This document shows, one piece after another, positions 1 through 8,999 of a stretch of 64,000 bases of DNA. The notes under the pieces were generated by a model. That model ran no database searches. It saw only the letters and a list, made by a program, of their open reading frames with translations, and was not told where the DNA came from. Origin of the DNA: Nitrobacter sp039808345 (GTDB lineage Bacteria; Pseudomonadota; Alphaproteobacteria; Rhizobiales; Xanthobacteraceae); assembly GCF_047824785.1 (NCBI RefSeq), contig NZ_CP181167.1:3844001-3908000 (forward strand), read 5' to 3'. A program made the translations under genes and the position numbers. Each line of letters opens with the position of its first letter. Within the stretch, counting starts at the first letter, position 1.

Positions 1-379
1 CCAGGACGGAGCGGCGAGACAAACGGAGTTGCTCGCGGCCCGATCCGTCGAGCTGAAAGATACGATCGACGGCCGGGACCTGGTTCAGCAATTCGGCGTA
101 ATCGGCGCGTCGTTGCTCGACCGTGACGACGCTGGCGCGCGTGACCCAGCTGACCTGACGCTCCAGATCAACCATCGCCTGCGAGATGCGGTGCGCCGCC
201 GCATCGGCCTTCTCCGACATCGCCTGAACAAGCGCGGTTTTGGTCTGATTGTAGCTGATCCAGATCTCGAGCGCGCCGTTGACGGCGAGGACGAACACCA
301 CCAGGCCGACAAGCGACATGACGTACTTGACGAAAAGCCCCCTGCGAGGTGATCGGCTGTTGTTCTCTGCCCCGTTCAT
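1..379 (-). CDS. membrane-anchored sensor protein, N-terminal part (runs off the window)
   Basis: The reading frame starts at an ATG at 379 and is still open at base 1, giving about 126 residues. After a short basic N-terminus, residues about 17-42 form one hydrophobic membrane segment, followed by an extracytoplasmic helical region (e.g. SYNQTKTALVQAMSEKADAA). This is the usual front end of a sensor kinase, cyclase or chemoreceptor with a periplasmic input domain. The catalytic part lies outside the window, so the output function cannot be named. The inverse-strand ORFs over the same bases look like shadows. Confidence 0.6.
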   Translation of the reverse strand, partial: MNGAENNSRSPRRGLFVKYVMSLVGLVVFVLAVNGALEIWISYNQTKTALVQAMSEKADAAAHRISQAMVDLERQVSWVTRASVVTVEQRRADYAELLNQVPAVDRIFQLDGSGREQLRLSRRSVL

Positions 380-512
380 CCATGTCTCCGCTCGGCGGCC
401 GATCTTGGAGCCGTCCCTCCCCTTCGTCGCGGCAGCCGGTGATCTTTAGCACAATTCCGCCATGACGCGGCGAGCCGGAATCTCGCTCCGGCCGGGTCCG
501 GCGAATGGGGGC

Positions 513-538
513 AAAGAAAAACCCCGCCGAAGCGGGGT
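513..538 (-). terminator. intrinsic terminator
   Basis: The arms ACCCCGC and GCGGGGT (521-527 and 532-538) form a 7-bp GC-rich stem with a CGAA loop. On the minus strand it is followed by a T-rich tract (complement of 513-520). It would end transcription from the HTH gene that stops at 677, and would insulate the sensor gene that starts at 379. Confidence 0.75.
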
Positions 539-558
539 CGTCATTCAGGCTATAACAC

Positions 559-668
559 GATCGAGCGAAGCATGTCCTCCGGGTTGATCCGGGATGGGCG
601 CGGTTCGCGGAAAGAAAACGTCTCAGAACAACACTCAAGAGCTTCGCTTCTGATTCAATCAGAAGCGA
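559..668. repeat. dispersed palindromic repeats (two families)
   Basis: Bases 559-620 are a copy of the repeat framed by gagcgaag...cgcggttcgcgg...aaaacg that recurs in many gaps of this window. Bases 644-668 form a perfect palindrome with arms TCGCTTCTGATT and AATCAGAAGCGA, the second recurrent family. Both lie downstream of the minus-strand gene ending at 677. Confidence 0.75.
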
Positions 669-676
669 GCGCGATC

Positions 677-937
677 CTAGTGCCTGACGCCGGCGTGAGC
701 TTCGGCCTTCAGCGCCTTTTCCTCGACGCCAAGCGTTTCACAGATCGCCTTCAGGCGTGAAGGATCCGGAAACCGGATTCCGCGCATGTAGAGCGAAATA
801 TCGCAGCGGCGGAAATCATGGGGACCGCGAAACCGCTTCGATGCTTCGCGGGCAAACTCCACATCGGTCCAATGCTTATCGGCGACAAGTTTTGCAAGGC
901 GATTCCCGAACTCTACCTTATCGGCATCTGTCATCAT
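677..937 (-). CDS. small helix-turn-helix (XRE-like) protein
   Basis: A protein of 86 residues beginning MMTDADKVEF. The region around residues 12-70 (KHWTDVEFAREASKRF ... DISLYMRGIRFPDPSRLKAI) has the layout of an XRE/Cro helix-turn-helix: a helix pair followed by a recognition segment and a P-x-x-x-L-x-x-I helix. I chose the ATG at 937 over the upstream ATG at 967 because AGGAAG lies 8 nt before it. It is probably a DNA-binding regulator. Its target is unknown and no neighbour suggests one. A terminator follows at 513-538. Confidence 0.6.
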   Translation of the reverse strand: MMTDADKVEFGNRLAKLVADKHWTDVEFAREASKRFRGPHDFRRCDISLYMRGIRFPDPSRLKAICETLGVEEKALKAEAHAGVRH

Positions 938-1397
938 TTTCTTTTCTTCCTGACTTCCCTTCCCCATGCATCGATCCTCCGGACGAACAACCGCCCGAAC
1001 GACGATTCATGACGCAAGCCGCCAGCCTTCCAGCGAGTTTTCTTCCGTCGAAGGGAATGTATATCTTACTAGACATCGCCTGATTGACTTCCCACGCTCG
1101 CGTCAAAGCACCCCTGCGCATTCCGCATGCAGAGTGTCAACTCGTCGACTTATAGATCGGATGAATGATGAAGTGATCGACAGAGTCTTTATGTTCTGAC
1201 GCGTTTTCTTCACGCGAACCGGATTCCGCTTCGCTCGAAAACGCTATGGCGCGAGCTCTTCAACGTAAAGCTCTTGACTTAACCGCCTTCGTCTCCGGTT
1301 CGGATGCCATGAACTCACGAGCTTCGAAAGGCCGCAAGCCGCTATCGCCCGGCGACGATGTTCATGCGCTGTCGCAAGCGGTCAGGATTGCGCGCCT
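938..1397. other. intergenic region, no gene seen
   Basis: About 460 bases between a start (937) and the stop of the next minus-strand gene (1398). It contains one copy of the recurrent repeat at 1201-1244 (gcgttttcttcacgcgaacc ... cgctcgaaaacgct). An AT-rich stretch around 1055-1075 could be the promoter region for the HTH gene. No ORF here has convincing coding character. Confidence 0.5.
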
Positions 1398-2435
1398 TCA
1401 GGCCCCGTCGACCGGCTGTCCGTCGATGGAGCGTCGGATCACCTGACGCACCTTTGCGTTGGACAGGAACAGGTCGTGGTTGATAATGCCCCATCCCTGC
1501 GCGGAGGCGTCGATGACGCGCAGCCCAAGTTGCTCAAGTCTGGCTTTTTCGGCGGCGCCGACGCGTTTGACGCCGCCGGCCAGGAAGCCCGAGAGAGCCA
1601 ATGCGCGGTCGTTTGTCGCGGTGACGACCGTGATCTTCCTCGCGAGCGGACCGACGCGCGCGACCGAGGAGGTGAAGACATCGAGGTCGATGTCGGGGGA
1701 GGCGAAAATGACGGCCCCGATGCGGTCGCCTGCCGCCGGCTGCCGCGCGCAGATCTGGCGCAGCGCCTCCATCGTCAGCATGGTGCCGACCGAATGCGCG
1801 ACGATGTGAATGCGGCCGGTGATAGGGCTGGCCATCAGACCGGTCACGACCTGATCGAGCGCGTCGCGCGACCACATCGCGCTCTCCCGGTCGTAGCCGT
1901 AGTCGAGCAGGCTCGCCTTCGATGGCCAGGAGAACACCATGGTTTCGCCGCGAAAGCGGATGCCTTCGGAGATCCGGGCGGCGTCGAGCGCCGCGCTTTC
2001 AAAAGTCTGGTTGAAGCCGTGGACGTAGATCAGCACGTCACGGGTTCCGCCCGGCTCGGCGTAGAGGTCGCCGATCTGGCTGGTCGGCTCGATCGCATCC
2101 AGCCGCCAATCGCCCAGCCCGACGGCGCTGAGCGAGAACCGTCCCTCGCTTGGCGGCGTCAGCCTGGCGCGCGCGATGTTCAGCCGCGCGGCTCGCTCGG
2201 ACCCATACCAGGGCTTGGCGCGCGCGCCGTTCACCGGCTTGCGTGTGGTGGCGACCAGAAGCGTCGGATTGGCGGTGAGTTCGGCGGCATCGAAGGTCGC
2301 GCCGCCGGAAGAGAGAGCCGCGCTGGTGCAGCCGCCGACGGACGCGCCGAGAGTCAGTGTGCAGGCCGCGCCCGCGAGCGCGCGCAAAACGGCGCGGCGG
2401 CAGGCGAGTGGCGGCTGGTGAATATGATGCGGCAA
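1398..2435 (-). CDS. alpha/beta hydrolase lipoprotein (DUF900-like)
   Basis: A protein of 345 residues. The N-terminus carries arginines, a hydrophobic stretch and VGGC, fitting a lipoprotein signal cut before Cys about 36, so it is probably anchored in the envelope. The core has the alpha/beta-hydrolase signature: YVHGFNQTFESAA (oxyanion strand), then HIVAHSVGTML with the nucleophile Ser in the G/A-H-S-x-G elbow, a later Asp (SPDIDLDVF) and a C-terminal His (IINHDLFLS). This matches the DUF900 family of uncharacterised esterase/lipase-like proteins. The substrate is unknown. It stands alone, with gaps on both sides. Confidence 0.8.
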   Translation of the reverse strand: MPHHIHQPPLACRRAVLRALAGAACTLTLGASVGGCTSAALSSGGATFDAAELTANPTLLVATTRKPVNGARAKPWYGSERAARLNIARARLTPPSEGRFSLSAVGLGDWRLDAIEPTSQIGDLYAEPGGTRDVLIYVHGFNQTFESAALDAARISEGIRFRGETMVFSWPSKASLLDYGYDRESAMWSRDALDQVVTGLMASPITGRIHIVAHSVGTMLTMEALRQICARQPAAGDRIGAVIFASPDIDLDVFTSSVARVGPLARKITVVTATNDRALALSGFLAGGVKRVGAAEKARLEQLGLRVIDASAQGWGIINHDLFLSNAKVRQVIRRSIDGQPVDGA

Positions 2436-2813
2436 GGTGCAGGTGTCCCCACGATGGGAGCGTGGTGCACGGCAATCGCGGCGAGAATGCGGACATGAGG
2501 AAACCGCGGCGAGCGGCCGCCGGTTCCCCGAGCCGCGCGTCTGATTCCTCAGAAGCGGAAAGACTCCAAGTGCGCGATCCGTTCAAGTTGAATCGTGCCG
2601 CGCATACCCGTCATGGGCCGTGCCTGTCACGGGCATCCACGCCCCTCCCTTTATCCCTCCCCGCAAGTGGGGAGGGTCGGGTGGAGGCTGCCATGACGAT
2701 TCCACCAGAACTCATTTCGTCAGCAAACGAGCTACCAGCGATAGCTCACGGTGCCGAGCACGGTGCGCACGCGCCTTTAGTATCCTCCCCGATTCTTTCA
2801 GAGAAGCCTCCGC
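2436..2813. repeat. intergenic region with palindromic repeat remnants
   Basis: About 380 bases without a convincing gene. Near 2525-2610 there are remnants of the short recurrent palindromes (tcagaagcggaaagactcc; gatccgttcaagttgaatc). Around 2640-2690 the arms cctcccc/ggggagg form a hairpin like the longer repeat at 26762-26936. The segment separates the hydrolase promoter from the end of the receptor gene. Confidence 0.5.
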
Positions 2814-5378
2814 CTAGAATCTCGCCCGCGCGCTCAGCAGGAAATTACGTGGCGCGCCGTAGAAATTTCCGAGGTAGAAAGCGCCTATGGCCTGATAATA
2901 TGTCCTGTCGAACAGGTTGTTGACGTTGAGAGCCAAGGTCCAGTGCTCATCGAGGCGGTATTGCGCGAACAGATCGACCACCGCGCGGCCCGGCTCGGTT
3001 ATCCTGAAGGGATTTCCCGCGAATGTCCCGGTCTGGTAGAATGAGCTTTGCGCGGTCACGCCGCCGCCGATCTTGAAGCCCTCAAGCGGTCCTTGAAGAT
3101 CATAGGTCGTCCACAATTTGAACAGGTGCTTGGGCGTGACCGCGCTGTAGCGACCGCCGCCCGCTATGTTCTCATTGTCGTTGAAGGTGTAGCCGGCCTG
3201 AACCTGCCAGCCGGCGGCGATCTGTCCGCTGACCTCGACATCCACGCCCTGGCTGACGATGCGTCCGTCGCCGAGCCAGCAGCAATTTGTGCCCAGATCG
3301 CCCGGAGTAGCCGGATAGGCGAAATCCCGCACCCCCTCGCCGTTACGCTTGATATGATATAGCGCAAACGTTGTGTTCAAGCGCCCGTCGAGCAGACTGC
3401 CTTTGATCCCGGCCTCATAGGTGCGCCCTGTGATAGGGCCAAGCGGGGTGCCGGGCAGAGGTCCCCTGAGGTTAAAAGCCTGCGGCTGATAGGTTTCGGC
3501 GAAGCTGGCATAGGCCGACCATTGACTGGACAGGTCGTAAACCATGCCGAGATAAGGCGTGAAAATCTTATTATCTTCGTATGCTGTTAAAGATGTGGAG
3601 GTGACAGCGCCCGACGGGTCAAGAAAACTGGCGTCATAGCTGTACTTGTACCAACTCAACCGCCCTCCGAAAATCAACTTCAAGGGGTCCGCAACTTGAG
3701 CGACGAATGATCCATACACGCCTTTTTGTAAGATTTTGTAACCGCTATCAGAATTAGGGATGTAGGGTTCGGCGGGATAGTCGGCTGGGTTGTACTCGAA
3801 GATGCTGGTACGCATGGACCCTCCCCACATATTCGGGTTTTTTCGACCAAGTTGACGCATATTTAGGTTATTGATGTTCGTCCCCAAGGTCAGCTTGTGC
3901 TCTCTGCCCAGCAGGTGGAACGATCCTTTCAGCACGGCGTCGAGCGTGTCTTGCGGTGCGCTGTACTCGTTTTCCCAATCATAGCCGGTCAGGCCCATGC
4001 CTGTGGCTGGATTGATCCCACCCTGCCACGTTAAGTCCCTGCGAAAAATCGTGTTGATCGAGCGCGACGCCTCGACGCCCAGGGTCCAGTTGGGCGCGAG
4101 CTCCTGATCGAGGCGGACGAACATCGTGTTGTTGTTGAGCAGCCAGCGATCCTCGGGCCGGTTGAGGGAAAAGCTGCGCGGCAGGCCGAGGTCGTCACCG
4201 TTCGCATAGCGTGGAAGCCCACGGAAGAATCCGGCCTGATCCTGGCGTATGACGTTGGCGCCGAAGGTGAGCATGGTACTGTCGGTGATGTCTGCTTCGA
4301 TGACGCCATAAAGCAGGTATCTGTTGCTCGTGCCGTGATTGTAGAAAAAATTCTGATCCTGATAGGTCCCCACAAAGCGCCCGCGAACGGCGCCGTTCTC
4401 GTTGAGTGAGCCGGCGACGTCCAGTTCGCCGCGATAGTTGTTCCAGCTTCCGCCATGGAGCAGCGCGTTCATTTGGAACTGTTTGGTCGGTTTCTTGCGC
4501 ACAAGATTGACGGCGCCGCCCGGTGCACCCGAGGTGCCGTAGAGCGCGTCGGAGCCACGCAGAACCTCGACGCGATCGAACATGGCAAGGTCAAACTGCG
4601 ATGTGGTAAAGCCTTGACCTATGACGCCACCCGCAACTATCGGGCTGTTGCCGTCGATCTGAATATTTGTGACGGGGAAACCTCTGGAGTATATAATTGA
4701 ATCAGTAGTGTTGACTGGAGTGACGGTGATGCCGGGTGTGCGTTCCAGCGCATGCTCCATCGTCGTCATCCCCTGATCCTGAATGCGCTGGCGCGTGATG
4801 ACCGAGACCGTCTGCGGCGTTTCTTTTAGCGTTTGATTCTTGCCGAACGACGCCACGCTGGTCGTGTAGGAGCCGGTGCCTTCGGTCCTGCCGGGATCGC
4901 TCGACGTCGCGCCTTGCACATCGATGGTGTCGAGCGCGATCGCCCCGGCTGGCGCCGCGCCGGCGCCGCCGTCCGCGTTCGGCCGCTGGATGGCGACGGT
5001 CGAGGCATTGGTGAAACGATAGCTGAGGCCCGTTCCCGCCAGAAGGCGGGTCAGCGCCTGATGGGGCGTGAGATTGCCGGATACGCCGGGCGAGCCGACG
5101 CCGCGCCCGATGCCGCCGTCGCCGACAACATCGATGCCGGTGACACGGGAGAAAGCCGAGATCGCGCCGGCAAGCGGCTGGGGAGGAATGGAGAAGCTAT
5201 AACTTGCACTACGCGACGCCGGGGCCGCGACGGGCGCGTTCGATCCCGGCGTCTGCGCGTTCGCGACGCCGACCATGCCTGTGGTCAGGGCCGTCGATAG
5301 CAGCAGCATAATGGCACACCCGTTCGACGCGCCCGCCCATGCTTCCGTGATTAGCCCCTTGCCTGCCCCGCTTTTCAT
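2814..5378 (-). CDS. TonB-dependent siderophore receptor with STN signalling domain
   Basis: An outer-membrane receptor of 854 residues that imports a ferric siderophore or similar chelate using TonB energy. A signal peptide (ends near VANAQ, residue 42) is followed by an STN/secretin-like domain at about 60-130 (FSIPPQPLAGAISAFSRVTG ... TRLLAGTGLSYRF). Next come a plug (LKETPQTVSVITRQRIQDQG ... VEVLRGSDALYGTSGAPGG) and a long beta-barrel ending in a terminal aromatic (LLSARARF). The STN domain is the hallmark of receptors that signal through FecR to an ECF sigma factor, and exactly those two genes lie upstream (6437 and 7034). The set is therefore a FecI/FecR/FecA-type surface-signalling unit. 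The ligand cannot be told from sequence. Confidence 0.92.
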   Translation of the reverse strand: MKSGAGKGLITEAWAGASNGCAIMLLLSTALTTGMVGVANAQTPGSNAPVAAPASRSASYSFSIPPQPLAGAISAFSRVTGIDVVGDGGIGRGVGSPGVSGNLTPHQALTRLLAGTGLSYRFTNASTVAIQRPNADGGAGAAPAGAIALDTIDVQGATSSDPGRTEGTGSYTTSVASFGKNQTLKETPQTVSVITRQRIQDQGMTTMEHALERTPGITVTPVNTTDSIIYSRGFPVTNIQIDGNSPIVAGGVIGQGFTTSQFDLAMFDRVEVLRGSDALYGTSGAPGGAVNLVRKKPTKQFQMNALLHGGSWNNYRGELDVAGSLNENGAVRGRFVGTYQDQNFFYNHGTSNRYLLYGVIEADITDSTMLTFGANVIRQDQAGFFRGLPRYANGDDLGLPRSFSLNRPEDRWLLNNNTMFVRLDQELAPNWTLGVEASRSINTIFRRDLTWQGGINPATGMGLTGYDWENEYSAPQDTLDAVLKGSFHLLGREHKLTLGTNINNLNMRQLGRKNPNMWGGSMRTSIFEYNPADYPAEPYIPNSDSGYKILQKGVYGSFVAQVADPLKLIFGGRLSWYKYSYDASFLDPSGAVTSTSLTAYEDNKIFTPYLGMVYDLSSQWSAYASFAETYQPQAFNLRGPLPGTPLGPITGRTYEAGIKGSLLDGRLNTTFALYHIKRNGEGVRDFAYPATPGDLGTNCCWLGDGRIVSQGVDVEVSGQIAAGWQVQAGYTFNDNENIAGGGRYSAVTPKHLFKLWTTYDLQGPLEGFKIGGGVTAQSSFYQTGTFAGNPFRITEPGRAVVDLFAQYRLDEHWTLALNVNNLFDRTYYQAIGAFYLGNFYGAPRNFLLSARARF

Positions 5379-5480
5379 CCCTTCAAGCCCCCATACACAG
5401 GCCCCGGCAGAGACGCCGGAGCGCGGTTACAGAGTCAGACAAATCGAGGCGCTGGAATTTTGCGGCGTGATGCAAAAAAA

Positions 5481-6437
5481 TCAGCCAGCCTCAAACAACA
5501 GGGTCAGGTATGGCGTGGCGGCAACAATCCGGATCGGCACCGCCTCGGCGAGTTGCGCCACGATCGTCTCGGTACGGTTGAGGTTGACGATAAGCGTAAT
5601 GGGGCGCTGCGCGAGCGAGTTGCTCATGACCACAATGCGCCCCGAGCGCCAGCGGTTGAGCGCCTGCACGGCTTGTCCGAGAGGCGCCTGCGTGAAGACC
5701 AGCCGCCCTTCCCGCCACGCGAGCTCGGTGCCGGTTTCCGACCGCCGGAGTTCTCCGATATGGCGGCTGTCATAGGTGACCAGCGAGCCGGCGGAAACCC
5801 GGGCGGACTCGTCGCCGAGCGCGACATCCACAGTGCTGTCGGTCACGATCACGGTCGCGCTGTCGTCCCGATAATCAACACCGAACGCCGTGCCGAGCGC
5901 GGTGGTGCGCCCTTCACCCGCCTCGACGACAAACGGTCGCCCCGCGTCTTTCGCAACCGTGAAAAAGGCCTCGCCTTCATGAAGCGTGAGGCCCCGCCGC
6001 TCGCGCGTGAAAGCCACTGAAAGCTTCGTTTCGGCTGCGAGATCGACGGTCGATCCGTCGGCGAGATTCACGGTGCGCCGCTCGCCGGTCGCGGTCCGGT
6101 AGTCGGCAAACGGGTGGCTCGCCAGATATCGCCACGCCCCGAGACCGACAGCGCCGACGACCACCGCCTCGCCGAACCTGCGGCGCGTCATGGCCTTCCG
6201 CGCGGCGCGGTGGCGGTCCTTCATGCCCGGAAGCTCGATCGCGCCGGTCCACAGCCTGTCGATATCCGCATAGGCCCTGACGTGGCGCGGATCGGCCGCG
6301 AGCCACGCCTTCAACGCCTTCGTGTCGGCAGCGGAAGGCTTGCCGTCGTGCATCGTGGCGAACCAGACGGCCGCCTCCTCGACAATCCGGACATGATCGG
6401 GATCGTCAGTCATCTGACTATCTGCCCCACGTTCCAT
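5481..6437 (-). CDS. FecR-family anti-sigma/signal transducer
   Basis: An inner-membrane regulator passing receptor occupancy to the ECF sigma factor. From the ATG at 6437 (GGGAG about 10 nt upstream) it has 318 residues. The cytoplasmic N-terminal DUF4880-type region has EEAAVWFATMHDGKPSAADT and the conserved FKAWLAADPRHVRAY-like motif (here LKAWLAADPRHVRAY). One membrane segment (FGEAVVVGAVGLGAWRYLA) follows, then the periplasmic FecR domain (RTVNLADGSTVDLAAETKL, LHEGEAFFTVAKD, GTAFGV). The C-terminal STN-contact region is present. An alternative start is the ATG at 6413. It lies 93 bases after the sigma gene and 102 before the receptor, all on one strand. Confidence 0.9.
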   Translation of the reverse strand: MERGADSQMTDDPDHVRIVEEAAVWFATMHDGKPSAADTKALKAWLAADPRHVRAYADIDRLWTGAIELPGMKDRHRAARKAMTRRRFGEAVVVGAVGLGAWRYLASHPFADYRTATGERRTVNLADGSTVDLAAETKLSVAFTRERRGLTLHEGEAFFTVAKDAGRPFVVEAGEGRTTALGTAFGVDYRDDSATVIVTDSTVDVALGDESARVSAGSLVTYDSRHIGELRRSETGTELAWREGRLVFTQAPLGQAVQALNRWRSGRIVVMSNSLAQRPITLIVNLNRTETIVAQLAEAVPIRIVAATPYLTLLFEAG

Positions 6438-6530
6438 GCAAACAAATCTCCCGGGCGGCGCAGACAGCCGGAAGTTACGCCTGCTCGTCCTCTTATATGA
6501 CAATCGGGAGAGGCGAATTTTCCAGGCGAA

Positions 6531-7034
6531 TTAACGCCGCGCCTCGTCGAGCCGCAGTTTCATCCGGGCGAGGATGCGCACCATATGGCCGAACGCCGTC
6601 CTGGGCTGGATGTCGAGCATCCGGCCGATCTCGGCGAACGTCCGGCCGTCGATGCGTGACAGAATGAAAACCGCGCGATGGGCCGGCGGGAATTCCTTCA
6701 GCGTCGCGTAAACGATCATCAGTTCCTGCCGAGACAACAGAACCTGCTCGGCCGACGGGGTCTCGTCCGCGAGCGTCGCAAGCGCGGTGTCGGGATCATC
6801 GACGAAAGACAGGATACGCTGGCGGCGATTATGGTTGATCGCCAGATTGGTCGCCGTGCGAAACAGATAGGCATGACCATCGGCGATGGACGTGCGGGAG
6901 CGCGCCGCCCAGAGCGCGAGAAACGCCTCCTGGGTCAGATCCGCGGCCACGTCCGCGGACGGCACGCGCCGGCGCAGGAAGCGGGTCAGCTCCTTGCTGT
7001 GTCGCCGGAAAAGATCATGGACATCGAACGTCAC
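6531..7034 (-). CDS. ECF RNA polymerase sigma factor, FecI-like
   Basis: A protein of 167 residues, the usual length for an ECF sigma. Region 2 is at about 8-75 (LFRRHSKELTRFLRRRV, ADLTQEAFLALW, YLFRTATNLAINHNRRQR) and region 4 at about 108-160 (LKEFPPAHRAVFILSRIDGRTFAEIGRML, then a helix-turn-helix). It is followed by fecR- and fecA-type genes on the same strand, so its likely regulon is the receptor gene at 2814-5378. No Fur box was identified before it. The upstream bases 7112-7136 hold a weak inverted repeat, ACAATT...AATTGT. Confidence 0.92.
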   Translation of the reverse strand: MTFDVHDLFRRHSKELTRFLRRRVPSADVAADLTQEAFLALWAARSRTSIADGHAYLFRTATNLAINHNRRQRILSFVDDPDTALATLADETPSAEQVLLSRQELMIVYATLKEFPPAHRAVFILSRIDGRTFAEIGRMLDIQPRTAFGHMVRILARMKLRLDEARR

Positions 7035-7590
7035 GGGTTGAGCCCTACCCCTGGATCACGCAAGGTTTGCACGCTGGTTTCCGTGATCATAGGCCCGGCT
7101 TTATCGAATCAACAATTCCCCTGCAATATCAATTGTCTGGATTGATTCTAAGCTGATGGACCTCGACAGTGTCGCGCCCGCCCGCAGGGTTTTACGCAGA
7201 CCCTTGTCACGTCACCGGATAACTCGATCAGACGAACGTTCGAGCTGCTGAAATCGACGAGCGGGAAAGCGCGAAACGGCCGAAACGGCGCACAGCCGCC
7301 CTCGTCGGCACGACCCCTCTTCCTGTCGTGTTTTGTTGATACAACGAGGTTCAATCTCGAAGTGGGAATAGCGAGCGAAAATCGCGGAAACAGATTCCGC
7401 TGATTTATCGAATGATACCAGCCAATCTCGCTATTTAGTATTTAGCCTTTTGCGAGAGTTCCATCGGTTCGGCATCATCTCCTGGATTCAGATCCTGGAT
7501 TCAAGGCGGATGGATACGGCCAATGGATCCAGCACGATACCAGAATAATGAAGCGGAGACGGACAGCGGTCTCCGGGACAGGGGCAGACG
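7035..7590. other. intergenic region between divergent iron-uptake units
   Basis: About 555 bases between the sigma-factor start and the small ORF at 7591, presumably holding the promoters of both directions. Visible structures are an inverted repeat ACAATT (7112-7117)/AATTGT (7131-7136), a hairpin GCGGAA-acaga-TTCCGC at 7384-7400, and a short direct repeat ctggattca at about 7480-7502. The small minus-strand ORF over 7148-7354 has no coding signature. No riboswitch was recognised. Confidence 0.45.
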
Positions 7591-7899
7591 ATGATCGAGG
7601 TTCAGCGGGTGGGCGGCGGCAGCCCCCTCGATTTCGAGGTCGTGGTGCGCGAAGGAAAGGGCGAGACTCGCCACCGCGTTACCATGTCTGAAGCCGAGAG
7701 CCAGCAACTGACCGCCGGCAAGCACACGCCAGAGCGCTGCATCGAGGCCGCCTTTCGCTTCCTGCTCGACCGTGAGCCCAAGGAGTCGATCCTCGCTCGC
7801 TTCGACATTTCCGTGATTCCCCGCTACTTCCCTGAATTCGAGCGGGAGCTGCCCCGCTATCTCTCAGCGGGTCAGAAGGACGGCCGGTCAGGAAATTAA
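7591..7899 (+). CDS. conserved hypothetical protein
   Basis: A protein of 102 residues starting MIEVQRVGGG. It is predicted soluble, with a beta-rich first half (LDFEVVVREGKGETRHRVTMS) and a helical second half (ERCIEAAFRFLLDREPKESIL, PRYFPEFERELPRYL). There is no signal peptide or membrane segment. I recognise it only as a type of small protein that seems common in this bacterial group (memory, not checked). It ends 75 bases before the permease start, so it may share the transporter transcript. No function can be assigned. Confidence 0.6.
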   Translation: MIEVQRVGGGSPLDFEVVVREGKGETRHRVTMSEAESQQLTAGKHTPERCIEAAFRFLLDREPKESILARFDISVIPRYFPEFERELPRYLSAGQKDGRSGN

Positions 7900-7973
7900 G
7901 GGGGCGTCATGGGTTCTCTGAAGTGCGCCGCCGGACAGGCCGGACCTGCGGTTTGTCCGGCTTTCAACGTCAC

Positions 7974-8999
7974 ATGGTGATCGCGCCCGTCGCCGGCCGC
8001 CAGCGCGCGATCGTGACGCTGGCGTTGTGCGCGGGTGTCGCGGCCTTGACGCTGGTGTCGCTGGGGATCGGACCCGTGGCGCTGTCACCGGCTACGATCC
8101 TCCATGTCTTGCTTGGCGGCGGCGGCGACGTCCAGCGGATCATCGTGCTGGAGATCCGCCTGCCGCGCGCGATCCTTGCGATCGCCATCGGCGGGATTCT
8201 CGGTTTATCGGGCGCCGCCCTGCAGGGACTGGTGCGCAATCCCCTGGCGTCGCCGTCGTTGTTCGGCGCGCCGCAGGCAGCCGCGTTCGGCGCGGTGCTG
8301 CTGATCGCGCTGGGATGGGCTGATATCCATTCCTTCGCCTTGCCGGTGGCGGCGATCCTGGCTGCGTTTACGTCAGTGTTCGTGCTGCTCGTGATCGCGG
8401 GGCGTGATACCAGCCTCTTGATCCTGATCCTCGCCGGGCTGGCGATCTCCGCTCTTGCCGGCGCCGCGACGTCGCTGACCATGAACCTTTCAAGCAACCC
8501 TTTCGCCGCGCTGGAGATTGCATTCTGGCTGCTGGGGTCGCTGGAAGACCGCAGCTTTCGGCATGTGGCGCTGGCGCTGCCGTTCATCGCCGCGGGCGCC
8601 GTGGCGCTGATGAGCCAGCGTCATGCGTTTCGCACGCTCAGTCTCGGTGAAGAAGCCGCGCTCAGCCTTGGAGTCAATGTCGGCCGGCTTCGGCTGTGGA
8701 CGATCCTCGGCGTTGCGCTTGGTATTGGCGGCGCGGTCGCGGTGGCCGGCGCCATCGGCTTCATCGGGCTGGTCGCCCCGCACCTGATGCGCCCTCTGAT
8801 CGGCTACGACCCGTCACGGCTGCTGGTGCCGAGCGCGCTGACCGGCGCGGTGCTCCTGCTCGCGGCTGATATCGCGGTGCGTGTCATTCCTTCGACCTCG
8901 GACATCAAGGTCGGCGTCCTGACCGCGTTGATCGGCGTGCCGTTCTTCCTCTATTTGATCGTGCGCGAGCGACGGGCGCTGGGTGGAGGGGTGGCATGA
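7974..8999 (+). CDS. FecCD-type ABC transporter permease
   Basis: Inner-membrane permease for an iron-chelate/cobalamin-class importer. From the ATG at 7974 it has 341 residues with about nine to ten hydrophobic segments. FecCD signatures are present: ILEIRLPRAILAIAIGG-type (here VLEIRLPRAILAIAIGGILG), SGAALQGLVRNPLASPSLFG and AGAIGFIGLVAPHLMRPLIG. An in-frame GTG at 7923 would give a longer, less typical N-terminus. The stop overlaps the start of the ATPase gene by 4 bases (ATGA), so the two are translationally coupled. Confidence 0.9.
   Translation: MVIAPVAGRQRAIVTLALCAGVAALTLVSLGIGPVALSPATILHVLLGGGGDVQRIIVLEIRLPRAILAIAIGGILGLSGAALQGLVRNPLASPSLFGAPQAAAFGAVLLIALGWADIHSFALPVAAILAAFTSVFVLLVIAGRDTSLLILILAGLAISALAGAATSLTMNLSSNPFAALEIAFWLLGSLEDRSFRHVALALPFIAAGAVALMSQRHAFRTLSLGEEAALSLGVNVGRLRLWTILGVALGIGGAVAVAGAIGFIGLVAPHLMRPLIGYDPSRLLVPSALTGAVLLLAADIAVRVIPSTSDIKVGVLTALIGVPFFLYLIVRERRALGGGVA

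Noticed and set aside
7148..7354. 68-residue minus-strand ORF in the gap upstream of the FecI-like gene
   Set aside because: No ribosome-binding site, no family-like pattern, composition typical of chance ORFs.
7360..7590. Possible cobalamin riboswitch before the ABC importer
   Set aside because: No B12-box-like sequence or conserved leader arrangement could be found by eye.
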